DNA from: UBA8389 sp035719105
Lineage (GTDB): Bacteria; Bacteroidota; Bacteroidia; Bacteroidales; UBA1402
DNA length: 64,000 bases
Assembly: GCA_035719105.1 (NCBI GenBank)
Contig: DASTGN010000004.1
Location: 434,001-498,000 of the forward strand
Direction of reading: 5' to 3'
Position numbers and translations under genes: made by a program. The stretch's first letter is position 1; each line of letters opens with the position of its first letter. The notes beneath the pieces were generated by a model that was not told the DNA's origin, did not search any database, and saw only the letters and a program-made list of their open reading frames with translations. Positions 7,966 through 17,645 of the stretch are shown here, piece after piece.

Positions 7966-9039
7966 GTGATTTCAGAAGTCGACAGATTGTACATCAGACG
8001 TTGCTTGCAACTTGCCGCCAATGGAAAGCAGACCTGTTCTCCCAATCCGATGGTTGGGGCTGTTATAGTTCATCAGGGCAGAATTATTGGTGAGGGCTGG
8101 CATCGAAGGGCTGGTGAACCACATGCTGAACCAAATGCCATGCGTTCAGTGAAAGAATGTGATTTGATCAAAGAATCAACATTGTATGTAAGCCTGGAGC
8201 CCTGTTCTCATTTTGGGAAGACGCCTCCCTGCGTGGAGCTGATCATCAAATGGGGCATTCCACGCGTGGTTATTGGAACGTTGGATCCTTTTCCCTTGGT
8301 GGCTGGGCGGGGCGTTTCAAAGTTAAGAGAAGCTGGTATCGAAGTTGAAGTTGGTGTTGAAGAGGAGGCCTGCCGAAAGCTCAACCTGTCCTACTTTCAT
8401 TTCTTAGATACAGGTCGCCCTCGTATCATACTAAAATGGGCTCAGACTTCCGATGGATTCATTGATTTGACAAGAACGGTTGGAGATCATCAATCCTCGC
8501 TGAAAATATCGACACCGTTCACTCAATTGGTTACACACAAGTTGCGTTCCGAATGCGATGCCATCTTAGTTGGAACCAATACGGCATTGTTGGATAATCC
8601 AGCTTTGAATGTTCGTTATTGGTCTGGAAAGAGCCCCTTACGATTAGTCATTGACAGGCATGGGAACTTGCCCTTTACAGCCAAATTACTTGATGGGAGT
8701 TTGGAAACCCTTGTTTTTTCAGGAGTCAAATCGGGTAGGGAAGGTAAAACCACTTGGATCATGTTGGATTTCAATCAAAATGTGTTGTTGCAAATGATGA
8801 CAGTGTTGCATCGACTTAAAATACATTGCCTTTTAGTCGAAGGTGGAACCATACTGCTTGAAACATTTTTGCAAGCCGACCTATGGGATGAAATTCAGGT
8901 CGAAACCTCGACACAGCTGATAGGTACAGGCGTTCGTGCTCCAAATATCAATCAATTCGACCTGACTTCCGGCAATATTAAGAAATTCGATGCTGGCACT
9001 TCCTTTCGTGAGATTCGCAATTATGGGCATGCCCGTTAA
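7966..9039 (+). CDS. ribD: Bifunctional riboflavin deaminase/reductase RibD
   Basis: A 357-residue enzyme of riboflavin synthesis. The N-terminal deaminase has the zinc ligands H53 and E55 (HAEPNA) and C80 and C89 (PCSHFGKTPPC); the C-terminal half is the reductase with KWAQTSDGFI and LLVEGG. Both activities should therefore be present. The best start is a GTG at 7966, because the family's N-terminal helix RRCLQLA begins only ten residues later and no ATG precedes it. It is transcribed alone; other rib genes are not in the window. Confidence 0.94.
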   Translation: MISEVDRLYIRRCLQLAANGKQTCSPNPMVGAVIVHQGRIIGEGWHRRAGEPHAEPNAMRSVKECDLIKESTLYVSLEPCSHFGKTPPCVELIIKWGIPRVVIGTLDPFPLVAGRGVSKLREAGIEVEVGVEEEACRKLNLSYFHFLDTGRPRIILKWAQTSDGFIDLTRTVGDHQSSLKISTPFTQLVTHKLRSECDAILVGTNTALLDNPALNVRYWSGKSPLRLVIDRHGNLPFTAKLLDGSLETLVFSGVKSGREGKTTWIMLDFNQNVLLQMMTVLHRLKIHCLLVEGGTILLETFLQADLWDEIQVETSTQLIGTGVRAPNINQFDLTSGNIKKFDAGTSFREIRNYGHAR

Positions 9040-9112
9040 AAAATAGCAACACAAACATCTCTAATTTTTCATAAAACTTCGATACCAAACCCACAAAAGA
9101 TAAAATTCTTAG

Positions 9113-9120
9113 TACTTTTG
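9113..9120 (+). promoter_or_regulatory. Probable -7 element before the DUF6242 lipoprotein gene
   Basis: TACTTTTG matches TAnnTTTG exactly and lies 70 bp before the start codon. No clear -33 box is seen. Confidence 0.45.
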
Positions 9121-9189
9121 CGGATTAAGGGAACGGATTAAACAAAAAGACTGTTATATAACCGTTTCAGTCCATGTAATAAAACCAAT

Positions 9190-10596
9190 ATGACCATCAA
9201 AAGGAACTATTTATACGTCCTTTCTCTGCTGATTTCAGTTATGTTTGTCTCTTGTTGGGATAATTTTGAGGAACGAACTTACTATTCTGCAAACATCAAA
9301 GAATTTAGCTTCGGTGCACACGACAGTTGTCCAACCATTGAAAATTATGTTTTCAACATCGATCAGTACAACGGTATCACTGGGGACAGTACAAGCGGCA
9401 CCATTCAAAACCTTGATTCACTGCCCTATGGGAGTGTCGTTAAAAAACTTTATCCAAAAGTGACTTTCCAATCCACTAATGGAAACATTTTTGTCCATGA
9501 CTCCTTGTGGCAGGATGGTGACTCCATCGATTTCACTTCTCCTGTGATATTGAAGAATACATCATTTGATGGACTTTATACGAAGTCGTACACCATTAAA
9601 ATCAATGTTCATCAAGTCAATCCGGATCGGATGAGCCTCGAACCTAAAGCAATAGGTCTTCCTGGAGCCACTTCTGCAAATAAAATTTTGACTGTTAATG
9701 GTTTTATATTGGATTATGCTCCAGCTATTGGCGGTGGGCTTAAGCTTTATCGTTCTGCTGATACTTGTAAAACTTGGACCTCTGTTGTTGTTACTGGCCT
9801 TTCGGACGAAATGAATTTGCAATCCCTTTGTACATTCGGTTCAAAATATTACATCACTTCCAAAAGCCACCTGTCTTACCGTTCCGATGACGGTTTAACA
9901 TGGACTTCTATCAACCCATCGTCTTCTGCAGGTGCTGTTACGGTTTTGAACTTGTATGGGGAAATTAACCGAAAATATTTGAACGACCCTATTCCTTCAG
10001 CCTTGACAGGAATGTTGCTCACTACAGCGGGGGATACTTGTTTTGGTAGGAGCATAGATGGTATCAACTGGACCATCCATTCAAAGGTTTCAACTAACTT
10101 TCCGTTGACTGATTTTGCCTTGATAAAAAGCACAACGGTTACTGGCGTTCAATATTACACCATTGCAGGTGGCATCGATGCCTCGGGTACTATGACTTCA
10201 AGTGTCTGGTCCACTGAAGATGGGAAAAACTGGATCTCAGTGAATGAAGGAAATGGAACGTCCGGTTCGTTGCCAATAAGGAAGAATGCGTCTCTGTTTC
10301 GATACGACGGTTACTTGGTCAGTTTCGGTGGACAGGATGAATTTGGGAATTTTTCCAGTGATTTGCATGTTTCTCCGGATCATGGTAAAACCTGGAAGAA
10401 TGCAGATGAAAATTGGGCTTTTACCAAGATGGAAAATGGTTTGGCAGGAGCTGGTGTTTATGTTCAACACGTCCCTGATTTAGTTTTTGGCATGGACAGA
10501 GAGTTTATCTGGATTTTAGGTGGAACGAGTGCAAGCGGCGCTAACGCTACCATCTGGAATGGCTGCATAAATAAAATGGTATTTGCACGCCGATAA
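9190..10596 (+). CDS. DUF6242-type lipoprotein with BNR/propeller-like repeats
   Basis: A 468-residue predicted lipoprotein: a hydrophobic signal ends in the lipobox SVMFVSC with the acylated cysteine at residue 22. Residues 30-140 look like the beta-rich N-terminal domain of DUF6242 proteins. The rest has repeats of the type S-x-D-G-x-x-W (RSDDGLTWTSI, RSIDGINWTI, STEDGKNWISV, VSPDHGKTWKN), the Asp-box pattern of beta-propellers. Such proteins in gut Bacteroides have no proven function; binding at the cell surface is an inference. It has no type IX sorting domain at its C-terminus. It stands before the DUF6089-uppS-bamA run with a 68-bp gap. Confidence 0.75.
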   Translation: MTIKRNYLYVLSLLISVMFVSCWDNFEERTYYSANIKEFSFGAHDSCPTIENYVFNIDQYNGITGDSTSGTIQNLDSLPYGSVVKKLYPKVTFQSTNGNIFVHDSLWQDGDSIDFTSPVILKNTSFDGLYTKSYTIKINVHQVNPDRMSLEPKAIGLPGATSANKILTVNGFILDYAPAIGGGLKLYRSADTCKTWTSVVVTGLSDEMNLQSLCTFGSKYYITSKSHLSYRSDDGLTWTSINPSSSAGAVTVLNLYGEINRKYLNDPIPSALTGMLLTTAGDTCFGRSIDGINWTIHSKVSTNFPLTDFALIKSTTVTGVQYYTIAGGIDASGTMTSSVWSTEDGKNWISVNEGNGTSGSLPIRKNASLFRYDGYLVSFGGQDEFGNFSSDLHVSPDHGKTWKNADENWAFTKMENGLAGAGVYVQHVPDLVFGMDREFIWILGGTSASGANATIWNGCINKMVFARR

Positions 10597-10664
10597 CGGT
10601 TTGCAAATAGAAAAATACTTAAAGTTGTTTTTTTGCGTTTATTCCTGATAAAGACAATGTACGC

Positions 10665-11354
10665 ATGAAACGGCTCATACAGACAATATTGACAGTCTTG
10701 CTCCTTATTCTGCCAGCGGGCGTGAAGGGACAAGCTTATCGCATGGAACTGGGATTATTGGGTGGAGTTTCATCGTATATGGGCGATGCGAATTCATCAA
10801 AACCTATAATGAACGAACGGCCTGCATTTGGTCTGCTCGGAAGGTACAATCTTAGCGGTAATTTGGCCTTGAAAGCCAATATTCTTTCTGGCGGAGTTGC
10901 AGGTTCAACTGTTGGTGACGCGAGTGCTTATTTTAACGGTGAGGAAATCCATTTCAACCGTCGACTTGTAGATGCAGGTGTCCAGTTCGAACTGGGCTTT
11001 TACCAATATGGCGTAGCAGGTTATAAAGCAGGAGCTAGTAAAGTCTGTCCCTATATTTCGGCCGGTATTGGATTAACTGGTTACGAGTCTGATAAGACTA
11101 AACTTTGTGCCAACATACCATTTGGTGTTGGAGTTAAGGCGAAAGTGCTGCCTCGCTTGAATGTCGGATGCGAGTGGTCGTTCAGAAAGACACTGGCTGA
11201 CGATTTGGATTATGCGATTGGTACATCGGGCTTTCTGCTTAATAATTTGTGGGCAGGGGCTGGAACATGGAATAAAAACAAGGACTGGTATTCAGTTCTG
11301 CATATATATGTTACGTTTGACCTGTATGGAACAGGTTCCGATTGTTATAAATGA
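10665..11354 (+). CDS. DUF6089 outer-membrane-type protein
   Basis: A 229-residue protein with a signal peptide cleaved near VKGQA and a beta-barrel-like body (ELGLLGGVSSYMGD, repeated glycine/aromatic strands). Proteins of this family are found next to uppS and bamA across Bacteroidota, as here, where its stop overlaps the uppS start by four bases (ATGA). This suggests a part in envelope building, but no reaction is known. It begins the plus-strand run leading to bamA and the Skp-like genes. Confidence 0.78.
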   Translation: MKRLIQTILTVLLLILPAGVKGQAYRMELGLLGGVSSYMGDANSSKPIMNERPAFGLLGRYNLSGNLALKANILSGGVAGSTVGDASAYFNGEEIHFNRRLVDAGVQFELGFYQYGVAGYKAGASKVCPYISAGIGLTGYESDKTKLCANIPFGVGVKAKVLPRLNVGCEWSFRKTLADDLDYAIGTSGFLLNNLWAGAGTWNKNKDWYSVLHIYVTFDLYGTGSDCYK

Positions 11355-12100
11355 ATATGTCCTATCTCGAGAAAATTGATCATATAAGGGTGCCCAAGCA
11401 TGTTGCCATCATCATGGATGGTAATGGGCGTTGGGCTAAAAGCATTGGAAGGGAGCGCGCTTACGGTCATATGGAGGGCGTTGTTTCAGTGCGTCATGTC
11501 GTAGAAGCTGCCCGGGAATGTGGGGTTTCCTATCTGACCTTGTATACTTTTTCAACCGAGAACTGGAACCGACCTGAATCCGAAGTCATCGGCCTAATGG
11601 ACTTGATGATGCAATCTATTGAGCATGAAACCCCCGATTTGATTAAGTTTGGAGTTCGACTTCAAATCATCGGTGACATGAAGCGTCTTCCTCAAAAATT
11701 GCAGGATCGTGCAGCCAAATGCATTCGCGAAACGGCAGAAGGCGATTCTTTGACTTTGATATTAGCGCTTAGTTATTCATCCCGCTGGGAAATAATTGAA
11801 GCCATCAAATCCATTTCACACGATGTGAAAGCTGAAAAGATTACTGAGAATGATATTGACGAAAGGTTATTCAACAGCTATCTCACTACGAAAAATTATC
11901 CCGAACCGGATTTACTGATTCGCACTGGAGGTGAGATGCGAATCAGTAATTTCCTTACTTGGCAACTTTCATATTCAGAACTTTATTTTTCTGAAATACC
12001 TTGGCCTATCTTTCGAAAGGAAGAATTCTGGCAAGCAATTTATTGTTTTCAAAACCGCGAAAGACGTTTTGGAAAAACAAGTGAACAAGTCCAAAAATAG
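11351..12100 (+). CDS. uppS: Isoprenyl transferase (undecaprenyl diphosphate synthase)
   Basis: A 249-residue cis-prenyltransferase that makes the C55 lipid carrier for peptidoglycan and O-antigen. The catalytic D23 lies in IIMDGNGRWA, and the product-end signature DLLIRTGGEMRISNFLTWQ is complete, including the arginines that hold isopentenyl diphosphate. The start overlaps the preceding gene by four bases, which suggests translational coupling. bamA follows after 16 bp. Confidence 0.96.
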   Translation: MNMSYLEKIDHIRVPKHVAIIMDGNGRWAKSIGRERAYGHMEGVVSVRHVVEAARECGVSYLTLYTFSTENWNRPESEVIGLMDLMMQSIEHETPDLIKFGVRLQIIGDMKRLPQKLQDRAAKCIRETAEGDSLTLILALSYSSRWEIIEAIKSISHDVKAEKITENDIDERLFNSYLTTKNYPEPDLLIRTGGEMRISNFLTWQLSYSELYFSEIPWPIFRKEEFWQAIYCFQNRERRFGKTSEQVQK

Positions 12101-12116
12101 ACAATCCTGAGATTAT

Positions 12117-14747
12117 ATGATGTTTAGAAAACTCTTTGCTTCTTTTTGTGCCTTATGCGCGTTGACCCTTTTTCTGCAGAAGGCAGAAGCAGCTGCAACT
12201 GAAGACAAACTTCCTGAAATATTTTATGCCACTCCCAGAGAGTACAAAATTGCAGACATTGCAGTAACTGGGATGGACAATTATGAGGATTATGTGTTGA
12301 TCGGTTTGTCAAACCTGAGTGTCGGTCAAGTAATCAAGGTGCCTGGTGATGAAATTACCGAAGCGCTGAAACGGTATTGGAAACATGGTTTGTTTTCGGA
12401 CGTCAAAATTGTGGCTTCCAAAATTCAAGGGAGTCAGATTTGGCTTGAAATTCAACTTAAACCACGCCCTCAAATTTCTGCTGTCAAATATAATGGAATC
12501 AAGAAATCAGACAAGGACGACTTGGAAAACAGCATCGGTCTAACTGTAGGGAATCAAATATCTCCTAACATTGCGGACAAAGCGAAGGTGCTCATTAAAA
12601 GACATTACGATGAGAAGGGTTTCAAAAATGCCGAAGTTGACATAATTCAAAAGGAAGACCCTACCGACAAGACAAAAGTTATCGTTGAAGTCAATATCGA
12701 CCGAAAAGATAAAATTAAAGTCAATCAGATCATTTTTGACGGAAATGTAGCCTTTACTGACTCCAAGGCTGCTCGTGCCATGAAAAAAACCAAGCAAAAG
12801 GGGAAAATTGAGAATTTTTTCAGTAGTAAGAAGTTTGTAGAAGCTGAATATGAGAAAGATAAGGCGTTACTGATTCAAAAATACAACGAATTTGGTTATC
12901 GAGATGCTAGAATATTGGAGGATACCGTCTATAAATTTGACGACAAGTCAGTTAATGTTTACCTTAAAATCGATGAAGGAAAGCGCTATTTCTTCAGAAA
13001 CATTGATTGGGTAGGTAATACCGTCTATTCAGCCAGCGACCTTAACCGACAATTACAAATCACCAAAGGTGACGTTTACAATCAGAAACGTCTTGATGAA
13101 CGGCTTAAAACTTCACAAGCCGAAGATGCTGTAAGCAATATGTACATGGACAACGGTTACCTCTTTTTCCAGGTGGATCCTGTTGAAGTAAGAGTAGAAG
13201 GTGATTCCATAGACCTTGAAATGCGTATCCACGAAGATCGTCAAGCGACCATCAATCGGATTAATATTTCCGGCAACGACCGACTTTATGAAAATGTCAT
13301 TCGTCGTGAACTTCGCATAAAACCCGGTGCATTGTTTAATAAATCGGCTCTGATGCGTTCCGCACGTGAAATTCAACAAATGGGTCATTTTGATCCTGAA
13401 AAAATGGGTCTGGATCCAGTTCCTGATTATGAAGCAGGTACCGTAGACATCAACCTGAATTTGACTCCTAAAAATAATGATCAGATCGAATTCTCTGCTG
13501 GTTGGGGTTCAACAGGCATCGTGGGTTCGGTCAGTCTTAAATTTACCAACTTTTCCATCCGGAATCTGCTCAATTTGGGGACCTATAAAGTGCTTCCGCA
13601 GGGCGATGGCGAAACTTTCTCGATTACCGGTCGCTCCAATGGGAATTATTACAGTTCCTACAGCTTCTCCTTTTTGGAACCATGGCTTGGAGGCAAACGG
13701 CCTAATTCGTTCTCATTCTCTGGATATTACTCACACCAAAGCGACGTAAGTTCCCGTTATTACAGCAACTACAGTAATATGTACAACAACTACAACTATT
13801 ACAGCGGTTACGGTGGATACGGCGGTTATGGCAGTAATTATGGTGGCAACGGATATGGTGGTAATAGCTCCTATATGTACGAACTTGACCCAGACAAATA
13901 CTTAAAAATGTGGGGCCTTTCCATGGGCTTGGGAGGACGTTTGACTTGGCCAGACGATTATTTTCAACTTTACGGTGAATTGTCTTATCAACACTATAGT
14001 TTGCAGAACTGGAGCTATTTCGTAATCAGCAATGGTCGAAGCAATGATTTGAGCTTGTCGCTGACGTTGTCCAGAAAATCTATTGATAATCCCTTGTATC
14101 CACGTTTTGGTTCCGATTTCACCCTATCAGCACAATCTACTTTGCCTTATTCCTTGTTCGGAAAATACACCACTGCGGATTATAAACAAATGGTAGAGAA
14201 GAAAGAATCTGAAAAACTTTACAAGTGGATTGAATATTATAAGATTAAGCTGAAAAGTAAAACTTACACCCCACTTTCTGCCAACCGTAAACTAGTTCTG
14301 ATGACCCGTTTTGATATGGGCTACTTGGGCTCTTTCAACGAATATAAACTTTCACCTTTCGGAATGTTCTATCTTGGGGGGGATGGTACAACAGGTTACA
14401 GCAGCACATATACCTATGAAACTATGGCATTACGTGGTTATGAAAACGGAGCTTTAGGTACCAATTACATTTACGAACGTTTAGGAATGGAACTTCGTTA
14501 TCCATTGATGATGGAAACTTCCACTACGATTTACGGTTTGGCTTTTGTCGAAGCAGGAAATGGTTGGAGCAAGCCAAAATTGTGGAGCCCGTTTGATTTG
14601 AAGCGTTCTGCAGGTGTTGGTGTTCGTATCTTCTTGCCAATGGTTGGTCTGATGGGTATCGACTGGGCTTATGGATTCGATAAAGTACCTGGATCGTCCA
14701 AACCAAGTGGCAGCCAGTTCCACTTCATCATTGGTCAAGAGTTTTAA
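12117..14747 (+). CDS. bamA: Outer-membrane protein assembly factor BamA
   Basis: An 876-residue Omp85 protein. After a signal peptide (to about residue 26) come POTRA domains, recognisable by repeats such as ISAVKYNGIKKSDKDDLE, VNQIIFDGNVAFTDSKA, FRNIDWVGNTVYSASDL and INRINISGNDRLYENVI; the C-terminal barrel ends with FHFIIGQEF. BamA folds and inserts barrel proteins in the outer membrane. Odd: residues about 545-585 form a Tyr/Gly/Asn-rich low-complexity stretch between barrel strands, probably an extracellular loop. The two start codons ATGATG leave the exact first residue open. Skp-type chaperone genes follow, as expected. Confidence 0.95.
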   Translation: MMFRKLFASFCALCALTLFLQKAEAAATEDKLPEIFYATPREYKIADIAVTGMDNYEDYVLIGLSNLSVGQVIKVPGDEITEALKRYWKHGLFSDVKIVASKIQGSQIWLEIQLKPRPQISAVKYNGIKKSDKDDLENSIGLTVGNQISPNIADKAKVLIKRHYDEKGFKNAEVDIIQKEDPTDKTKVIVEVNIDRKDKIKVNQIIFDGNVAFTDSKAARAMKKTKQKGKIENFFSSKKFVEAEYEKDKALLIQKYNEFGYRDARILEDTVYKFDDKSVNVYLKIDEGKRYFFRNIDWVGNTVYSASDLNRQLQITKGDVYNQKRLDERLKTSQAEDAVSNMYMDNGYLFFQVDPVEVRVEGDSIDLEMRIHEDRQATINRINISGNDRLYENVIRRELRIKPGALFNKSALMRSAREIQQMGHFDPEKMGLDPVPDYEAGTVDINLNLTPKNNDQIEFSAGWGSTGIVGSVSLKFTNFSIRNLLNLGTYKVLPQGDGETFSITGRSNGNYYSSYSFSFLEPWLGGKRPNSFSFSGYYSHQSDVSSRYYSNYSNMYNNYNYYSGYGGYGGYGSNYGGNGYGGNSSYMYELDPDKYLKMWGLSMGLGGRLTWPDDYFQLYGELSYQHYSLQNWSYFVISNGRSNDLSLSLTLSRKSIDNPLYPRFGSDFTLSAQSTLPYSLFGKYTTADYKQMVEKKESEKLYKWIEYYKIKLKSKTYTPLSANRKLVLMTRFDMGYLGSFNEYKLSPFGMFYLGGDGTTGYSSTYTYETMALRGYENGALGTNYIYERLGMELRYPLMMETSTTIYGLAFVEAGNGWSKPKLWSPFDLKRSAGVGVRIFLPMVGLMGIDWAYGFDKVPGSSKPSGSQFHFIIGQEF

Positions 14748-14807
14748 AATCTGTAAAAACGACACAAAAAGATTGTTAACACAATTATACAGTTAATTTT
14801 TTTGTCG

Positions 14808-14815
14808 TACTTTTG
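14808..14815 (+). promoter_or_regulatory. Probable -7 element before the first OmpH/Skp gene
   Basis: TACTTTTG lies 29 bp before the start codon, a good match to TAnnTTTG. No -33 TTTG is found at 19-21 bp, so this is a moderate call. Confidence 0.45.
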
Positions 14816-14844
14816 AAATCATTGACATACCAATATTAAAGGCT

Positions 14845-15354
14845 ATGAAAAAAGTAATCTTCATTCTCGCAGCATTATTATTGACCTGCACGACCGGTTT
14901 TGCTCAAAAAATCGCATTGGTTGATATGGAATATATCCTGAAAAAGATACCTGCATACGAAATGGCCAACGATCAACTTGCTCAAGTATCCAAAAAATGG
15001 CAAGCTGAAGTGGATGTCCTAACAAAGGAAGCTAAAGACCTTTATACTAAATATCAATCCGAGATGGTGTATCTTTCGGATGATTTGAAATCAAAACGGG
15101 AAGCAGAAATCTTAGCTAAGGAAAAGTCCGCAGCTGAATTGAAGAAAACTTATTTCGGTTCCGAAGGTGAACTTTACAAGAAACGCCAAAGTCTGCTGAC
15201 ACCCATTCAGGATGAAATTTACAACGCTATCAAGGCATTGTCGGATGAAAAAGGCTACGCCCTTATCTTAGATAGGGCCTCTGGAGACAACATCATTTTT
15301 GCCTCGCCCAAAATAGACATCAGCGACGAAGTATTGCAAAAATTAGGATATTAA
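14845..15354 (+). CDS. OmpH/Skp family periplasmic chaperone, copy 1
   Basis: A 169-residue protein with a signal peptide (MKKVIFILAALLLTCTTGFAQ) followed by the IALVDMEYILKKIP start typical of OmpH/Skp. The middle is charged and helical (about residues 45-125), which fits the coiled-coil tentacles with which Skp holds unfolded outer-membrane proteins. The C-terminal IKALSDEKGYALILD returns to the body domain. It follows bamA by 97 bp and precedes a second copy; such tandem copies are usual in the phylum. Confidence 0.88.
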   Translation: MKKVIFILAALLLTCTTGFAQKIALVDMEYILKKIPAYEMANDQLAQVSKKWQAEVDVLTKEAKDLYTKYQSEMVYLSDDLKSKREAEILAKEKSAAELKKTYFGSEGELYKKRQSLLTPIQDEIYNAIKALSDEKGYALILDRASGDNIIFASPKIDISDEVLQKLGY

Positions 15355-15358
15355 TATG

Positions 15359-15366
15359 TACATTTG
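15359..15366 (+). promoter_or_regulatory. Possible -7 element before the second OmpH/Skp gene
   Basis: TACATTTG matches TAnnTTTG; TTG at 15334-15336 is 22 bp upstream, slightly too far. It could give the second chaperone gene its own transcript. Confidence 0.35.
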
Positions 15367-15406
15367 CGCCCAAAACAAAGAAATTCAACAATAAATAACA
15401 CCACAA

Positions 15407-15919
15407 ATGACCAAAAAACTCTTCATTTCTCTGGCTTTGATTTTGCCCTTGACGGCTTTTGCCCAGGATCTCAAATTTGGCTACTTCAACCGTGCCGAAA
15501 TTTTCCAAAGCATGCCTGAAACCGTTGCAGCAACCAAAAAAATCGACGAAATAGCTAAAAATTACGAAACTGAATTGATGAAAATGCAAGAAGAATATCA
15601 GAAGAAAGGTTCTGACTTCGTTGCAGCTAAGGATAGCCTTCCTGAATCCATTAAGGTTCGTCGTATGACCGAAATTCAAGATCTTGAACAGCGTTTGCAA
15701 TCCTTTTACCAAGATTCTCAGACAGAAATCAAAAAAACCCAACAGGATTTGATCGTGCCTATCAATGCTAAATTGATGACCGCTGTTAAAGCCGTTGGTC
15801 AGGATCAGGGTTTCATTTACATTTTTGATACATCTGCCAATGCTGGTTTGATGTACTGGTCGGTCGACAAATGTGTGGATGTGACTAGTGCCATTCGAAG
15901 CAAGTTGAACTTGAAATAA
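15407..15919 (+). CDS. OmpH/Skp family periplasmic chaperone, copy 2
   Basis: A 170-residue paralogue of the preceding gene: signal peptide to FAQ, then LKFGYFNRAEIFQSMPE, a charged helical middle and a closing KAVGQDQGFIYIFDTSANAG. The two copies share layout but differ in most residues, so the duplication is old. The likely role is to carry outer-membrane proteins to BamA. A strong terminator follows 14 bp after the stop. Confidence 0.88.
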   Translation: MTKKLFISLALILPLTAFAQDLKFGYFNRAEIFQSMPETVAATKKIDEIAKNYETELMKMQEEYQKKGSDFVAAKDSLPESIKVRRMTEIQDLEQRLQSFYQDSQTEIKKTQQDLIVPINAKLMTAVKAVGQDQGFIYIFDTSANAGLMYWSVDKCVDVTSAIRSKLNLK

Positions 15920-15932
15920 TAAATATTAGTTT

Positions 15933-15971
15933 CAAAGAAAGGATGGTGCTGAATCATCCTTTCTTTGTTTT
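15933..15971 (+). terminator. Intrinsic terminator after the Skp-like pair
   Basis: A perfect 13-bp stem (15933-15945 with 15955-15967) with a 9-base loop is followed by a short T run. It ends only 17 bp before the murI start codon, so murI transcription probably depends on read-through or on a promoter overlapping this hairpin. Confidence 0.82.
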
Positions 15972-15987
15972 CAGAGCAATGTAAACC

Positions 15988-16818
15988 ATGTACAATCAAG
16001 TAGGACCTATTGGCGTTTTTGATTCCGGATACGGAGGTTTGACCATACTCGAAGAGTTTCGGAAGAAGCTCCCCGGTTATGATTACCTTTATTTGGGTGA
16101 CAATGCTCGTGCTCCCTATGGTAATCGATCTTTCGATATGGTTTATGAATTTACTCGTCAAGCTGTTCGCTTTTTATTCGATCAAGGTTGCTCCTTGGTC
16201 ATCCTTGCCTGCAACACAGCATCTGCCAAAGCTTTGCGAACCATTCAGCAGATTGACCTTCCTACATTGGATCCAAATCGAAGAGTTTTGGGCATTTTAC
16301 GTCCCACTGTCGAAGCTCTTGGTCTCTTGACAACTACCAGGCATGTCGGACTGATCGGGACTCTGGGCACCATTCAGTCTGGATCATACCCGATTGAAAT
16401 CAATAAGTTTTTTCCCGATATAGTTGTAACCGGCGAAGCCTGCCCCATGTGGGTTCCTTTGGTAGAGAACGGTGAACATGAATCGAAAGGGGCAGAATAT
16501 TTCGTTCGAAAAAATTTGGATCATTTGTTCCAATGCGACCCTGAAATTGATACGTTGATTTTGGGCTGTACACATTACCCCTTGTTGATGCCACTTATTC
16601 AACGTGTAGTGCCTAAAGACGTTCACATCGTCTCGCAGGGAGAATATGTTGCTTATAGTCTGATTTCTTATTTGGAAAGACATCAAGAAATTGCCTCTCT
16701 ATGCAGCAAGAAAGGATTTATCCGCTACCTAACGACGGAATCCGTTCAAAAGTTTGAAGAAAATGCATCGATCTTCATCAAGCACCCTGTTCGAGCTGAA
16801 CACGTGCGTTTGGGCTAA
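15988..16818 (+). CDS. murI: Glutamate racemase
   Basis: A 276-residue racemase that makes D-glutamate for peptidoglycan. The two catalytic cysteines are visible: C75 in LACNTASA and C194 in LGCTHYPLL, and the N-terminal GVFDSGYGGLT loop with D12-S13 is intact. It lies 17 bp after a terminator and its stop overlaps by four bases the stop of the convergent RNA methyltransferase gene. Confidence 0.96.
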   Translation: MYNQVGPIGVFDSGYGGLTILEEFRKKLPGYDYLYLGDNARAPYGNRSFDMVYEFTRQAVRFLFDQGCSLVILACNTASAKALRTIQQIDLPTLDPNRRVLGILRPTVEALGLLTTTRHVGLIGTLGTIQSGSYPIEINKFFPDIVVTGEACPMWVPLVENGEHESKGAEYFVRKNLDHLFQCDPEIDTLILGCTHYPLLMPLIQRVVPKDVHIVSQGEYVAYSLISYLERHQEIASLCSKKGFIRYLTTESVQKFEENASIFIKHPVRAEHVRLG

Positions 16819-17606
16819 AATCCCCTTTGTCGCATAGCTTCAAAAGTAAGTACCGCTGTCGAAACGGATACGTTTAAGGAGTCAATTACTCCACGCATTG
16901 GTATTTTTATCCGTTTATCTGCATTTTCAAGCCAAAATTCTGTTAATCCATCGGCTTCTGTTCCCATGATAATGGCAGAAGAATTTCTGAAGTCGCATTC
17001 GTGGTACCACTCAGAAGCCTTAAGTTCGGCTGCAAAGGAACGGATATGCAATTTTTTCATCCATTCTAAACAACTTTTAGATGTGCAAATAGCCACGGGA
17101 ACTGTGAAAAGGCAGCCCACGCTCGAACGAATGACATTTGGGTTGTAAAGGTCCGTCAAAGGGTCACATATGACAACAGCATCCACTTTAGCTGCATCTG
17201 CTGTACGAAGTACGGCACCTAAGTTCCCTGGTTTTTCTACCGATTCCAAAACAATGATAAAAGGGTTTTCCTGCAATTGAAGCTGGTCAAGTCGATGCTC
17301 TTTTGGTTTGATCAAAGCGATAAGCCCATCGGAACCCTCCCGATAGGCCACTTTCTCAAATACAGCCTGCGTAAAGGCAATTTGTTTGGAAATCGGAATC
17401 CGATTCAGCAATTCAGGGTATTCGCTCCTAGCATAAATCTCAGGACAAACGTAGAGCACTTCTGGTAGGTGACCAGCATCCAAAGCAAATCCGATTTCTC
17501 TGGCACCCTCTACGACTACTAGGCCTTGTTCCCTACGTTCGCGTGCTTTTGAAAGCTGAATAATCTGTTTTACTCTGGGATTCTGCAAACTGGTGATTTG
17601 TTCCAT
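16815..17606 (-). CDS. TrmH/SpoU family RNA 2'-O-methyltransferase
   Basis: A 263-residue SPOUT-class enzyme. The N-terminal 90 residues form the substrate-binding domain (KQIIQLSKARERREQGLVVV), and the three SpoU motifs are seen: EKPGNLGAVLRTADAA, IIMGTEADGLTEFWLE and IPMRGVIDSLNVSVSTAVL, which make the knotted SAM site. It probably methylates a ribose in 23S rRNA or a tRNA, but the target cannot be read from sequence. It is divergent from the gene at 17709 and convergent with murI. Confidence 0.87.
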   Translation of the reverse strand: MEQITSLQNPRVKQIIQLSKARERREQGLVVVEGAREIGFALDAGHLPEVLYVCPEIYARSEYPELLNRIPISKQIAFTQAVFEKVAYREGSDGLIALIKPKEHRLDQLQLQENPFIIVLESVEKPGNLGAVLRTADAAKVDAVVICDPLTDLYNPNVIRSSVGCLFTVPVAICTSKSCLEWMKKLHIRSFAAELKASEWYHECDFRNSSAIIMGTEADGLTEFWLENADKRIKIPMRGVIDSLNVSVSTAVLTFEAMRQRGF

Positions 17607-17645
17607 GGAGGCGGGCTTTATGAGGGGTCAAAAGTGCAAAAAGAT

